A stretch of DNA of 64,000 nt from contig JADJEK010000001.1 in assembly GCA_016709145.1 (NCBI GenBank), positions 558,001 through 622,000 of the forward strand, in the 5' to 3' direction. Made by a program: the position numbers and the translations under genes. The stretch is from Planctomycetota bacterium. GTDB lineage: Bacteria > Planctomycetota > B15-G4 > JADJEK01. A model generated the notes under the pieces. It saw only the letters and a program-made list of their open reading frames with translations. It ran no database searches and was not told where the DNA came from. Shown piece after piece: positions 54,528 through 63,690 of the stretch (the first letter of the stretch is position 1; each line of letters starts with the position of its first letter).

Positions 54528-57317
54528 ATGCGCGTCGCAGGCCTGGCCGCGTTCGCCGTCGTCGCATTCACCCAGTTCGGCCACCTCGCTCGCGCGGAAG
54601 AAGGCGACGACCAGTACGCGTTCGTCGTCGGACTCTGCGAGAAGAAGATGTGGGACGTCGCGGCGCGCGAAGCCGGCCGCTTCCTCGACGAGTTCGAGGG
54701 ACACGGCAAGACGACGCACGTGCGCTATCGCCTCGCGACGGCGCTGTTCGAACTCGATCGCGCGCACGAAGCGATCCCCCACCTCGACGCCGTGCTCGCA
54801 CAGAGCGGTTTCGAGTTCGAATCCGAGGCCGCGTTCCGCTTGGCGCAATGCGCGCTGGCCGCGAACGAACTCGACCGCGCCGACGCCGCGATCGAGCGCT
54901 TGGCGACGAACATCAAGGAGTACCTCAAAGTGCCGGGCACGTTCCTGGCCGGCGAAATCGCGTTCCGACGCGAACGCTTTGACGAAGCCGAGAAGCGGTA
55001 CGCCGCCGTCATCGCGGCCGATCCCGACGGGCCGACGACGAAGGACGCGCGCTATGGCCGCGCCTGGGCGCTGTTCCGCGGCAAGCGTTACGACGACGTC
55101 GACGGCGCCGCCAAGGAGTTCCTGTCGAAGCATCGAGGCGACGAACTCGCGCCCGAGATCCAGTACTTGCGCGGTGAAGCGCATCTGCTGGCGAAGCGAC
55201 CGCAAGAAGCTGCCGACGCGTACCGCAAGGTCGACGGCGGACCGTTCGCCGACGCGGCATTGCGCGGACTCGGCTTCGCGCTCGACGAACTCGGAGACCA
55301 TGCCGGTGCCGCCGAGGCGTTCGGCGCGTTGCTGGAAAAGTACCGTGACAGCAAGTTCGCCGCGGAAGCGCGTCTGCAGCGCGGAGTCCAGTGCCTGAAG
55401 GCGAACGACGCCAAGGGCGCGGTCGCGGCGCTGGCCGGTCGATCGAGCGACCCCGAGCTCCTGTACTGGCGCGGCAAGGCGCATGCGCAGAACAAGAGCG
55501 CCGAGAAGGCTCTCGCCGATTGGGACGCGGCGCTGCGCGCGCAGCCGACCGATGAGTTGAGGCAACGGCTGAACGTGGCTCGCGGCGACGTGTTGTTCGA
55601 CCTCGGTCGGACGCAAGAAGCGAGCGAGGCATACGCGTCGGCCGGCAACGACTACGCCCTGCACGCGGCCGCGGTCGCGAGCTTGAACGCGGGCAAGCAC
55701 GCCGAAGCCGAGAAGAACGCGCGAGCCCTGCTCGCAGCGAACCCGGGCAGCCCATACGCGATCCGCACGCAATTGGTGCTCGGTGAAGCGCTGTTCGCGC
55801 AGAAGAAGGCCGCCGACGCGATCGCGCCGCTCGAACGCGCAGCCGCGTCGGACGAAGCCGACGTCCGCGCCCGCGCGAAAGAGCGCCTCGGCTGGTGCTT
55901 CTACGAAGCCGGCGACAAGGCCAAGGCGCGCGCTGCGTTCGCCGAGATCAAGACCGAGGAAGCGCGACTCATGGAAGCGCGCTGCGCGGAAGAGAGCGGC
56001 GACGCCGAAGGCGCGTTCACCGCGTGGCGCACGTTCCTCGGCGAATATCCGCAGAGTTCGCAGATCGGCACAGTGCGCTACCGCGTGGCCTTCGCGCTCT
56101 ACGAGCGCAAGCAGTTCGCGGACTGCGTGCGCGAAGCCGACGCGCTGCTCGCGACGAAGCTCGGTCCCGAGATCGCGGAGTCGACGCGCGAACTGCGCGT
56201 GTTCGCGACGCGCGACGCCGGTGATTGGGACGCGGCACGCGACGCCGTGGTCGAACTGGCGCGCTCGACGACGGACGCGAAGCGCACGCTCGCGACGGCG
56301 CGCGCCGTCGCGAAAGGCCTGACGGATGCGAAGCGCATCGACGATGCGGCGGCGCTGTGGCAAGCACTCGCGCAAGCGAAGTCGATGACGCCCGTCTCCG
56401 GCGAAGTGCAGGCCGAGATCGCCTACGCACTGCTCGACCAAGGCCGCGTCGACGAAGCGCGCGGCGTCGTCACGCGCATGCTGGAACGCGGCGCGACGCC
56501 GGCGCTTTCCGAATGCGCGTTCTTCGTCGCCGAAGCGCTGTTCGCGAAGGACGACGCCAAGGGCTCGGTCGCGCTCTACGACGCCGCGGCCGCGAAGGGC
56601 TCGCCGGTGCGGGATCGCGCGCTGTACAAGCTCGGCTTCGCGTGCCTGAAGTGCGACGACCTGGTGACCGCGGGCAAAGCGTTCGCGCTGGTCACGCGCG
56701 ACTGCAAGGACAGCGCGCTGTTCGGCGAGAGCTTGTTCCTCGCCGGCGAGATGCTCTACCGCCAGGACGCGTTCGAGGACGCCGTGACGTTCCTCGCACG
56801 CGTGAAGACCGAAGCGCCGAAACACGACGTCACGCCGAAGGCGCTGTTCCGTCTCGGCTGCGCGCTGACGAAACTCGGCCGTCACGCCGAAGCCGAGCCC
56901 GTGCTCGCGGAGCTCGCGAAGAACTACCCCGCGTTCCCGCAGATGCTCGAAGCCGAACTCGTGCGCGGCGACGCACTCGCTGCCCTCGGCAACGCGCGCG
57001 GTGCGGAGCAGGCCTACCAACGCGTCGCCACGCAGGATCGCGGCGTGTTGTCTGCGCGCGCGCGCATCGGCCTCGGCAAGTTGCGCATGGGCTCGGGCCT
57101 CCACGAGAGCGCGCTGTCCGACTTCTTGAAGGTCAGCGTGCTGTACGCGCACGACGACGAAGTCGGCGAGAGCTTGCTGCTCGCCGGCGAATGCCTCGAG
57201 AAGATGGGCGACCGCGAGCGCGCCACCGAGCAGTACCGCGAAGTCGTCAAGCGCTTCCCGCAATCCAAGCACGCCGAACACGCGCGATCGAAGCTCGCGC
57301 GCGTCTCCGGCGTCTGA
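54528..57317 (+). CDS. Secreted tetratricopeptide-repeat protein (first gene of the ExbB/ExbD operon)
   Basis: A 929-residue exported protein with a signal peptide (LAAFAVVAFTQFGHLARA) and AAGGAGGAG before the ATG. Almost all of the rest is tetratricopeptide repeats, about twenty, for example KKMWDVAAREAGRFLDEF, AYRKVDGGPFADAALRGLGF and YVYAHDDEVGESLLLAGECL-like C-terminal copies. Such proteins act as periplasmic scaffolds. It lies 172 bases before exbB in one operon, so it probably links to the energised ExbB-ExbD complex. Confidence 0.85.
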   Translation: MRVAGLAAFAVVAFTQFGHLARAEEGDDQYAFVVGLCEKKMWDVAAREAGRFLDEFEGHGKTTHVRYRLATALFELDRAHEAIPHLDAVLAQSGFEFESEAAFRLAQCALAANELDRADAAIERLATNIKEYLKVPGTFLAGEIAFRRERFDEAEKRYAAVIAADPDGPTTKDARYGRAWALFRGKRYDDVDGAAKEFLSKHRGDELAPEIQYLRGEAHLLAKRPQEAADAYRKVDGGPFADAALRGLGFALDELGDHAGAAEAFGALLEKYRDSKFAAEARLQRGVQCLKANDAKGAVAALAGRSSDPELLYWRGKAHAQNKSAEKALADWDAALRAQPTDELRQRLNVARGDVLFDLGRTQEASEAYASAGNDYALHAAAVASLNAGKHAEAEKNARALLAANPGSPYAIRTQLVLGEALFAQKKAADAIAPLERAAASDEADVRARAKERLGWCFYEAGDKAKARAAFAEIKTEEARLMEARCAEESGDAEGAFTAWRTFLGEYPQSSQIGTVRYRVAFALYERKQFADCVREADALLATKLGPEIAESTRELRVFATRDAGDWDAARDAVVELARSTTDAKRTLATARAVAKGLTDAKRIDDAAALWQALAQAKSMTPVSGEVQAEIAYALLDQGRVDEARGVVTRMLERGATPALSECAFFVAEALFAKDDAKGSVALYDAAAAKGSPVRDRALYKLGFACLKCDDLVTAGKAFALVTRDCKDSALFGESLFLAGEMLYRQDAFEDAVTFLARVKTEAPKHDVTPKALFRLGCALTKLGRHAEAEPVLAELAKNYPAFPQMLEAELVRGDALAALGNARGAEQAYQRVATQDRGVLSARARIGLGKLRMGSGLHESALSDFLKVSVLYAHDDEVGESLLLAGECLEKMGDRERATEQYREVVKRFPQSKHAEHARSKLARVSGV

Positions 57318-57328
57318 ACCGCACATTG

Positions 57329-57394
57329 GCCGGTCGGCCCGTTTTCGTCTCGTCGAAGGGTGCCCCCAGAGAACAGCGAGGTGAGCCGACCGGC
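57329..57394. repeat. Inverted repeat upstream of exbB
   Basis: GCCGGTCGGC (57329-57338) and GCCGACCGGC (57385-57394) are perfectly complementary over ten bases with a 46-base loop, directly after the TPR gene and before exbB. It may be an attenuator, or a hairpin that protects the ends of processed transcripts. Confidence 0.5.
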
Positions 57395-57489
57395 TCTTCC
57401 ACCCGCGAGCTCTGAAGCTCGCATTCGATCGCTCGACCGTTCACCGCGTCCGTTCGAACCGTCGTCGTCCCCGTCCCGAGGAACCCACG

Positions 57490-58158
57490 ATGCTGCAGAA
57501 CTCGTCCCCACAACTCGATCCGCTGCATTCGCTGTACGACTTCGTCGTCGCCGGCGGCCCGGTCATGTGGCCGCTCGGTCTGTGTTCCGTGATCGCACTG
57601 ACGTACATCTTCGAGCGGTCGCTGAACCTGTCGAAGACGAAGCTCGGCGCGCGCGCTCTCGGTGAACAGATCCTCGACAAGGTGCGCACGAGCGGCACGG
57701 GCAGCGCGCTCGAATGGTGTTCGAGCCAGCGCTCGGCCCTCGCGCGCGTGTTCTCGGCGGGCTTGAAGCGAGCCGGTGCGCCGGTCGCGGAAGTCGAGAA
57801 GGCCGTCGAGGACGCCGGATCGCGCGAGGTGAAGAAGCTGAACGCGAACCTGCGGCCGTTGTCGGTCGTGATCACGATCGCGCCGCTGCTCGGCCTGCTC
57901 GGCACGGTGTGGGGCATGGTCGTCGCATTCGTCCAGATCGCCGCGGCGGACGGACTCGGCAAGCCCGAGCAGCTCGCCGACGGCATCTCGCAGGCGCTGA
58001 TCACGACGGTCGCCGGTCTCGTGATCGCGATCCCGACGCAGGCCGCGTACTACTGGTTCAAGGGCCGCATCGATCGCTGGGCGCGCGAAGCCGAAGAGCT
58101 GTTCGACCGCCTCGCCGAGCAGTTGCGTGCGGGGGGAGCGGTCCATGCGCATTCGTGA
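57490..58158 (+). CDS. exbB: MotA/TolQ/ExbB proton channel protein
   Basis: A 222-residue inner-membrane protein. The three membrane helices are VMWPLGLCSVIALTYIFE near residue 25, LNANLRPLSVVITIAPLLGLLG-type helix 2 with the family signature GLLGTVWGMV, and LITTVAGLVIAIPTQAAYYW. With ExbD it forms a proton-driven motor that energises an outer-membrane or periplasmic partner. The C-terminus overlaps exbD by 14 bases, so the two are co-translated. Confidence 0.93.
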   Translation: MLQNSSPQLDPLHSLYDFVVAGGPVMWPLGLCSVIALTYIFERSLNLSKTKLGARALGEQILDKVRTSGTGSALEWCSSQRSALARVFSAGLKRAGAPVAEVEKAVEDAGSREVKKLNANLRPLSVVITIAPLLGLLGTVWGMVVAFVQIAAADGLGKPEQLADGISQALITTVAGLVIAIPTQAAYYWFKGRIDRWAREAEELFDRLAEQLRAGGAVHAHS

Positions 58159-58558
58159 TCCGGACGAGAGCGACGAGCCGTCGATCAGCATGACGCCGAT
58201 GATCGACATGGTCTTCCAACTGCTCGTGTTCTTCATGCTCGCGACGACGTTCACGGATCCGGAGCGCCAGATCAACGTGAACCTGCCGGTCGCCGAGAGC
58301 GGTAGCTCGGAGGAAAAGCCCCCCGAGGAGATCGTGATCAACGTGCTGCAAGACGGCACGGTGCGTCTCGGCGAACGCGTCGTCGACGACAGCGGGCTCG
58401 AAGCCGCGCTCGCGCAGGCCGCGCAGCACGACAAGGACACGCCGGTCACGATCCGCGGCGATCGACTCGTCGCGCACGAACACATCGTGCGCGTGATGGA
58501 CGCCTGCGGCATCGCCGGCTTGTCGAGTCTCGCGGTCGGGACGATGGAGAAGAACTGA
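58145..58558 (+). CDS. exbD: ExbD/TolR biopolymer-transport protein
   Basis: A 137-residue protein with one membrane helix (MVFQLLVFFMLATTF) after the conserved SISMTPMIDM, whose Asp is the proton-coupling residue, and a periplasmic domain (IVINVLQDGTVRLGERVV). The start at 58145 is the first Met that fits the family length. It pairs with the upstream exbB and lies before the propeller/cyclase gene. Confidence 0.93.
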   Translation: MRIRDPDESDEPSISMTPMIDMVFQLLVFFMLATTFTDPERQINVNLPVAESGSSEEKPPEEIVINVLQDGTVRLGERVVDDSGLEAALAQAAQHDKDTPVTIRGDRLVAHEHIVRVMDACGIAGLSSLAVGTMEKN

Positions 58559-58595
58559 ACGGGCGTCCGCTGCGTTCGTCCGTTCGGAGTGGTTT

Positions 58596-58617
58596 CGGCC
58601 CCGTCGTCACGGGGCCG
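58596..58617. terminator. Hairpin between exbD and the propeller/cyclase gene
   Basis: CGGCCCCGT (58596-58604), loop CGTC, ACGGGGCCG (58609-58617): a nine-base stem with no T-run in an 88-base gap. It could reduce read-through or stabilise the exbBD message. Confidence 0.45.
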
Positions 58618-58646
58618 CGCGGATCGTGATCCGCCGGAGAGCTGCG

Positions 58647-61600
58647 ATGTCGCGCCACCTCGGCAAGAACGTCGTCATCGTGCTCGCGCTGTTGTCCGCG
58701 GGCTTCTTCGCCGCGTACCTGCGCTTCCGGCCGTACCTCGGCCAGGTCGACGCGTGGAGCGACGGAGCGAACGTCGTCGACGATGCGTGGGCGCAGCGCA
58801 TCCGCCACGCGATTTGGGACACGCCGCTCGCGCTCGGCGGCAACGTCAACACGACCGAGGTCGAGAGCAAGCCGACGCTGTCGCACGACGGCCGCTTGCT
58901 CGTGTTCGCGTCGGGCAAGCCCGGACTGAACCAGGACCTCTACGTCGCCGAGATCGAGGACGGCGCTCCCACGCGCGTGACGACGTTGGCCGCGGTGAAC
59001 TCGGGGTTCGACGACGCCGCGCCGGCATTCGGCGCGGACGCGCTGTGGTTCGCCTCGAATCGTCCCGGAGGCGCCGGCGGCTTCGATCTCTATCGCGCCG
59101 CGTATCGCGACGGCACGATCGGCACGCCGGAACGCGTCGCGGGTGCGCTCGCGACGAAGGCCGACGACACCGACCCTGCGCCGCTGGCGGACGGAACGGT
59201 CGTGTTCGCGTCGAATCGCGAGCACGCGCGCGACGCGTCCGACTTCGATCTGTTCCGTGCACAGCGGATCGCCGTGGCGCCAACGGCTGCCGCGGGTGCG
59301 GACGCGGCGTGGAGCGTCGAGCGCTTCGACGCGCTGAACTCCCCCGCCGACGAACGCGAGCCCGCCGCGACGGCCGATGGTCGCGTGCTGTACTTCGCAT
59401 CGAATCGATCGGGGAACTTCGACCTCTATCGCACGGGTCTCGACCGCGGTCGCTTCTTGCCACCCGCGCGCCTCGACGAGCTGTCGACCGCGCAGGACGA
59501 GCGCGGCCCGGGCCCGTCGGCCGACGGGTTCGTGCTCGCGTTCGATCGACCGGGTCTTTCCGGTCAGGCGGGCGACACCGACCTCGTACGCGCGCGATCG
59601 CTCGAGTTGTTCCGACTGCCGGGGCGACCGGTCGGATGGGTCGAACTGCTCGTGCTGCTCGGCCTGCTCGCCGTCGCGCTGCTGGCGTGGTTGGCGCGGC
59701 GTTGGGAAGCGCTCGAGCTGATCTACAAATGCCTGCTGTTCGCGCTGATCGTGCACATCCTGCTGCTGTGGTGGTTCCAGCGCGTGCCGGTCGAGAGCGA
59801 GCCCTTCCCGTCGATGACCGCGGGTCGCGGGGAAGCACTGTTCAAGGTGAAGGTCGCGTCGGCGAAGTCGCGCGACGGACGCAAGGAACACGGCGGCACG
59901 ATCGAGACGGCGCGCACGATGGCCGCGGCCGACGCGCCCGCGGAGCCGCGGCAGGTCGCCGTGACCGGCGACGTGGCTCCGAGCTCGAACGCGATGGCGC
60001 GGCCGGAGCGCGCCGACGCGAACGACGCACCGGCCCGCACCGACGTCGACGTCACGCGCTCGCGTCAGGACGCGCAAGCCGCAACGCGCGGCGCGACGCT
60101 CGCGGATCAGGCCACGCCCGTCGAACGCTTGCGCGGAGAAGCGCCCGAACTCGCAATGAACGCGCCCAGCGCATCCACCGCGCCGGCGCGGGAAGCCGCA
60201 GCGTCGGCGTCGCCGCGCGCCGTGGATTCCGCACGAACCGCGATCGATGCCGGAGCATTGTCGGAGCGCACGCGAGCCGCGCGCGTCGATCGCGGCCGGA
60301 CTCCCGCGGATGCACCGGCCGGTCCAGCGCGCAGTGAACTCGCGAGCGCGCCGTCGCACTCGGCTCCGCTGCGAAAGCCGGCGCTCGCGGACGGCGAGAC
60401 GATCACTCCGATGCGTGGAGAGGCGAGCAGTGCGAGCACGGCGAGTCTCGTCGACGTGAAGAGCGCACCGTCGTTCGCGACCGTCGAACGGGGCGATCGC
60501 GGACATGGCGCGGCCGCCCCGTCGGCGGTTGCGACCGACGTCGTCGCATCGCCGTCCATCGCGGCGCTCGATTCCGGAGCGCGTCCCGCGGATGACGGCG
60601 CCGACTCCATGCCGTCCGCGGCGCGGTCCCCTTCGGATGCAGCGCCGACGCGCTCGAGCGAACTCCCGAAGACGGAACTCGCGGACGCCGAGCGCGTGAC
60701 GCCGTTGCGCGGTGAGTCGAACGCGGACGGCGCGAATGCGCTCGTCGATCTCGGCGTGGCGCCGTCGTTCGCGGCGGAGTCGCGATCGAACTCGGGAGCG
60801 ACAGCCGGGGAGCCCGGTCGCTGCGGCGACCGAGTTGCAGGCGCGGCCTTCGTCGGCGGCGCTGGAAGCCGGCGCACGTCCCGCGGACGGCGGCGCGCAA
60901 TCGGCGCCGGCGCCGCGCGCGGAGACCGCTCTCGCACCGACGCGGTCCGGCGCTTCGCCCGATGTCGACTTCGCCGACGACGCGGCGGCCGAGCCGGCGA
61001 CGGCCGCGGCCGCGACTCCGGCGCCGGCCTCGCTCGATCTCGTAGCGTCCGACACGTCGTTGGCGCGGCCGGCGTCGCGCGCGACCGCGGCCGACTCGGC
61101 GCCGATGGCGTTCGACTTGCCTGCGCCGACCGCGCGCTCCACGGCGCCGTTGGTCGCCGCGGCGGCGCCTGAGCGCGCGCCGGAACCCAAAGAGCCCGAG
61201 CGCCTCGACCACACGCCGTATCGCAACCGCTTCGGGCTCGCGAAGGAGCAGGCGCTGAAGGAGCACGGTGGCGACGCGAAGACCGAACACGCGGTCGACC
61301 TCGGGCTCGCGTACCTCGCCGGGCGCCAGAACGCCGAGGGGTTCTGGGGCGACGTCGAGCACTACGACGACAAGTATGGTTACGTGTCGGTCGGAAAGAG
61401 TGGACTCTGTCTACTCGCGTTCCTCGGCAAGGGACACACGCCGACGTCGAACACCGAACACTCCGCCGTCGCGGCGCGAGCCGTGCAATTCCTGATCGAC
61501 GTGCAGGACGCGGATTCAGGACACTTCGGTTGGACGTCGGCGTACAGCCACGGCATCGCGACGTACGCGCTCGCCGAGTGCTACGCATTGACGCGCATGG

Positions 61601-62325
61601 AATCGTTGAAGCGGCCGATCGAGCGCGCCGTCGCCCATATCCTCGCCAACCAGAGCAAGAGCCGGGATCCCAAGCGCGGTGGTGGCTGGGGGTACTACAA
61701 CCCGCAGGGCACCCATTTCGACAATTGGGCACGCGTGTCGATCACGTCGTGGCAGGTGATGGCACTGGAGTCGGCCCGACTGTCCGGGATCGCGGTGCCC
61801 GACGCGACGTTCGACGCGGCGAAGACGTTCCTGACCAACGCGTACGATGCACGACGCGGTTGTTATCGATACAGCCACGATCCGAGCAGACTCAACTCCG
61901 AGTACGCGGTGCTGCCGGGTTCGACGCCGGCGGCGTTGTTCGCGTTGTCGCTGCTCGGTGAGGACATCGCCAGCGACGCATTCGCGAACGCGCGAGCGTT
62001 CGTCAACGAACGCGCGCCGCGCGCTTACCGTAGGGCTAGCGAGTCGGCATTCGTCCACGACGCGGCCGGTAATCTCTACTTCTGGTACTACGGCACGCTG
62101 GCGACGTTCCGCGCCGGTGGTTCCGACTGGGAGCGTTGGAACGCGGCGATGAAGGCGACGCTGCTGCCGGCGCAACAGAAGAACGGCTCCTGGCCGATCA
62201 TCGACACGTACGCGGCGGACATCGCCCAGGACACCGACCGCGACCGCTGCTACACGACCGCGATGAACGTCCTCGCGCTCGAGGTCTACTATCGTTACTT
62301 CACGCCGCTACTGAACGTGAAATAA
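58647..62325 (+). CDS. PD40 beta-propeller plus terpenoid-cyclase-like (squalene-oxidase repeat) membrane protein, frameshifted in the linker
   Basis: A two-part protein. After an N-terminal helix (NVVIVLALLSAGFFAAYLRF), residues about 60-320 contain PD40/TolB repeats (LVFASGKPGLNQDLYVAE, LWFASNRPGGAGGFDLYRA, LYFASNRSGNFDLYRT). Then come two more membrane helices (WVELLVLLGLLAVALLAWLA and CLLFALIVHILLLWWF) and a long Ala/Pro-rich linker. From about residue 860 to the end is an alpha-toroid with prenyltransferase/squalene-oxidase-type repeats (HAVDLGLAYLAGRQNAEGFW, GGGWGYYNPQG). At 60806-60809, one extra G in GCCGGGGAGC shifts the frame inside the linker; with it removed the frame is 1225 residues to 62325. 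It is typed as CDS because the flanking exbBD operon looks intact and an error is plausible. Confidence 0.8.
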
Positions 62326-62405
62326 GGGCGCTGCGCCCCCCTCTTCGGAAACCCCCGCGCCCTTGAGTCGCGCGTGAGACTTCACGCGAAGGGACGTCGT
62401 GGTTA

Positions 62406-62573
62406 CTAAATCGAAGTTCACGATTCTGTTATGCCGCGAGGCCGAGCGAGAAGCGCGCAGGCGAGGAGGATCGACGAGGCGACTCAATGGAAAGAGTCGG
62501 AGAGTCGATCCGACGAAGCCTGCGCGGTTCGCAGCCGGCCGCAGCCATGACAGAATCGTGAACTTCGATTTAG
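62406..62573. repeat. 168-bp near-palindromic element with 24-bp terminal inverted repeats
   Basis: CTAAATCGAAGTTCACGATTCTGT (first 20 shown: CTAAATCGAAGTTCACGATT) at 62406-62429 is perfectly complementary to 62550-62573. Inside, CGCGCAGGC/GCCTGCGCG (62454-62462/62518-62526), GGATCGAC/GTCGATCC (62468-62475/62504-62511) and GACTC/GAGTC (62481-62485/62494-62498) stack toward an AATGGAAA loop. The whole unit can fold as one long hairpin. It looks like a MITE-type element or a structured RNA; no open frame or transposase is associated. Confidence 0.75.
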
Positions 62574-62644
62574 GACGCGTTAGCTTGAACCCGAGGGAGA
62601 ACTGCGGCTCGCGCTTCGCACTCCGCGGTGGCGATTGAAGGAAT

Positions 62645-62720
62645 GGGGACAGAGCAGATGAGGGGACTGTCCCCACCCGAGCTCGACGGCCATGACGGGG
62701 ACGGAGGCGCATCTGTCCCC
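62645..62720. repeat. REP-like unit and a degenerate fragment
   Basis: GGGGACAGAGCAGATGAGGG-type unit at 62645-62674, which closes ACTGTCCCC, matches the paired units at 50986-51059. At 62697-62720 lies GGGGAC...CTGTCCCC with a different loop, probably a decayed or reversed copy. Together with the earlier pair they form a small dispersed family in this window. Confidence 0.65.
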
Positions 62721-62830
62721 GATGTGTCCCGTGCTCGGACGCCGTTGGCGGCGGTCTTCGCTCGCACTCCAACCCTTCGACACGATTGCGCAAGTCCTTG
62801 GGCCACCGTGACGTAGCCCGCGTGCATTTG

Positions 62831-62874
62831 CCGCCGGCAATCGCACGCGGGTACCCGCGTGCGATTGCCGGCGG
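62831..62874. repeat. Perfect 44-bp palindrome
   Basis: CCGCCGGCAATCGCACGCGG-T at 62831-62852 is followed without a spacer by its exact reverse complement (62853-62874). It lies 192 bases upstream of the sigma gene and 506 bases after the preceding gene. The arms are perfect over 22 bases with no loop. It could be a cruciform-forming site, a transcription terminator for both directions or a site for a dimeric regulator; an inverted-duplication assembly artefact is also possible. Confidence 0.75.
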
Positions 62875-63066
62875 TCATCGCGTTGGCGCTATGTCTTGAA
62901 TCCGGCATGGGTTCGGCGGGGTTCGCTCCGCTTTTGGTCCCCTCTTGAGTCGGCGGTTGGTTTCGCTTCGTCGCTGGTTGGTGTGGCTTCTCGAAGGGCT
63001 TGTCAGCGCTTTGTTTAGGGTTGCCGATTTGGTGGGGAACCGCTCCGATCGACTTCGCGTTGCCCC

Positions 63067-63690
63067 GTGCCTCGCGTCCGCCTGGAGCCGCGCTTGAATC
63101 CGCCGCTGTCCGACGAACAACTCGCGCTCGATGCCGCGGCCGGGTCCCGCGATGCATTCGAAGAACTCGTGCAGCGCTTCGGTGCCGCGGTGCGCGGGGT
63201 GCTCGAGAAGAACGTGGAGGACTACCACCTCGCGTTCGACCTCGCGCAGGAAGTGTGGGTGAAGGTCTTCCGCGCCTTGCCGCGCTGGCAACCGACCGGA
63301 TCGTTCCGCTCCTGGTTGTTCTCGGTCGCGCTCAACCACCTTCGGGACGCGAAGCGATCGAAGGCGCGCAGCCGCATCGTCTACCTCGACGAGTTCCGCT
63401 CCGCGCCGGCCGCGCCGAAATCGAACGACCCGCGCGGCCGGCTCGAAGAGCACGCCGCGATCACCGCCGCGCTGACCGCCGTGCCCGAGCCCTACCGCAC
63501 CGCGGTCGTGCTCGTCGACGTCAACGGGCTGAGTTACGAGGAAGCTGCCGACTCGCTGGGCTGCGCCGTCGGCACCGTGAAGTCCCGCGTCAACCGCGGG
63601 CGGTTCGCGTTCAAGGATCTGTATCTGCGTCAGGAAGGGGACGCGCGCGATCCCGCGCGCGCATCCGAGTCGAGAGGAGTTTCGTCATGA
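63067..63690 (+). CDS. ECF-type RNA polymerase sigma factor
   Basis: A 207-residue sigma-70 family factor of the ECF group. Region 2 (FEELVQRFGAAVRGVL, DLAQEVWVKVFRALPRWQ) and region 4 (LTAVPEPYRTAVVLVDVNGL, SYEEAADSLGCAVGTVKSRV) are intact. GTG start at 63067; a later TTG is possible. The stop overlaps the ATG of the anti-sigma gene (ATGA), so the two are coupled. Its target genes cannot be read from the sequence. Confidence 0.93.
   Translation: MPRVRLEPRLNPPLSDEQLALDAAAGSRDAFEELVQRFGAAVRGVLEKNVEDYHLAFDLAQEVWVKVFRALPRWQPTGSFRSWLFSVALNHLRDAKRSKARSRIVYLDEFRSAPAAPKSNDPRGRLEEHAAITAALTAVPEPYRTAVVLVDVNGLSYEEAADSLGCAVGTVKSRVNRGRFAFKDLYLRQEGDARDPARASESRGVSS

Larger units (their letters stand above)
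62326..63066. other. Intergenic block with hairpin and palindromic elements
   Basis: 741 bases between the propeller/cyclase gene and the sigma gene, with no recognised gene. It holds a 168-bp hairpin element (62406-62573), a REP-like unit (62645-62674) with a related fragment at 62697-62720, and a perfect 44-bp palindrome (62831-62874). The density of inverted structure is far above that elsewhere in the window. Confidence 0.7.
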
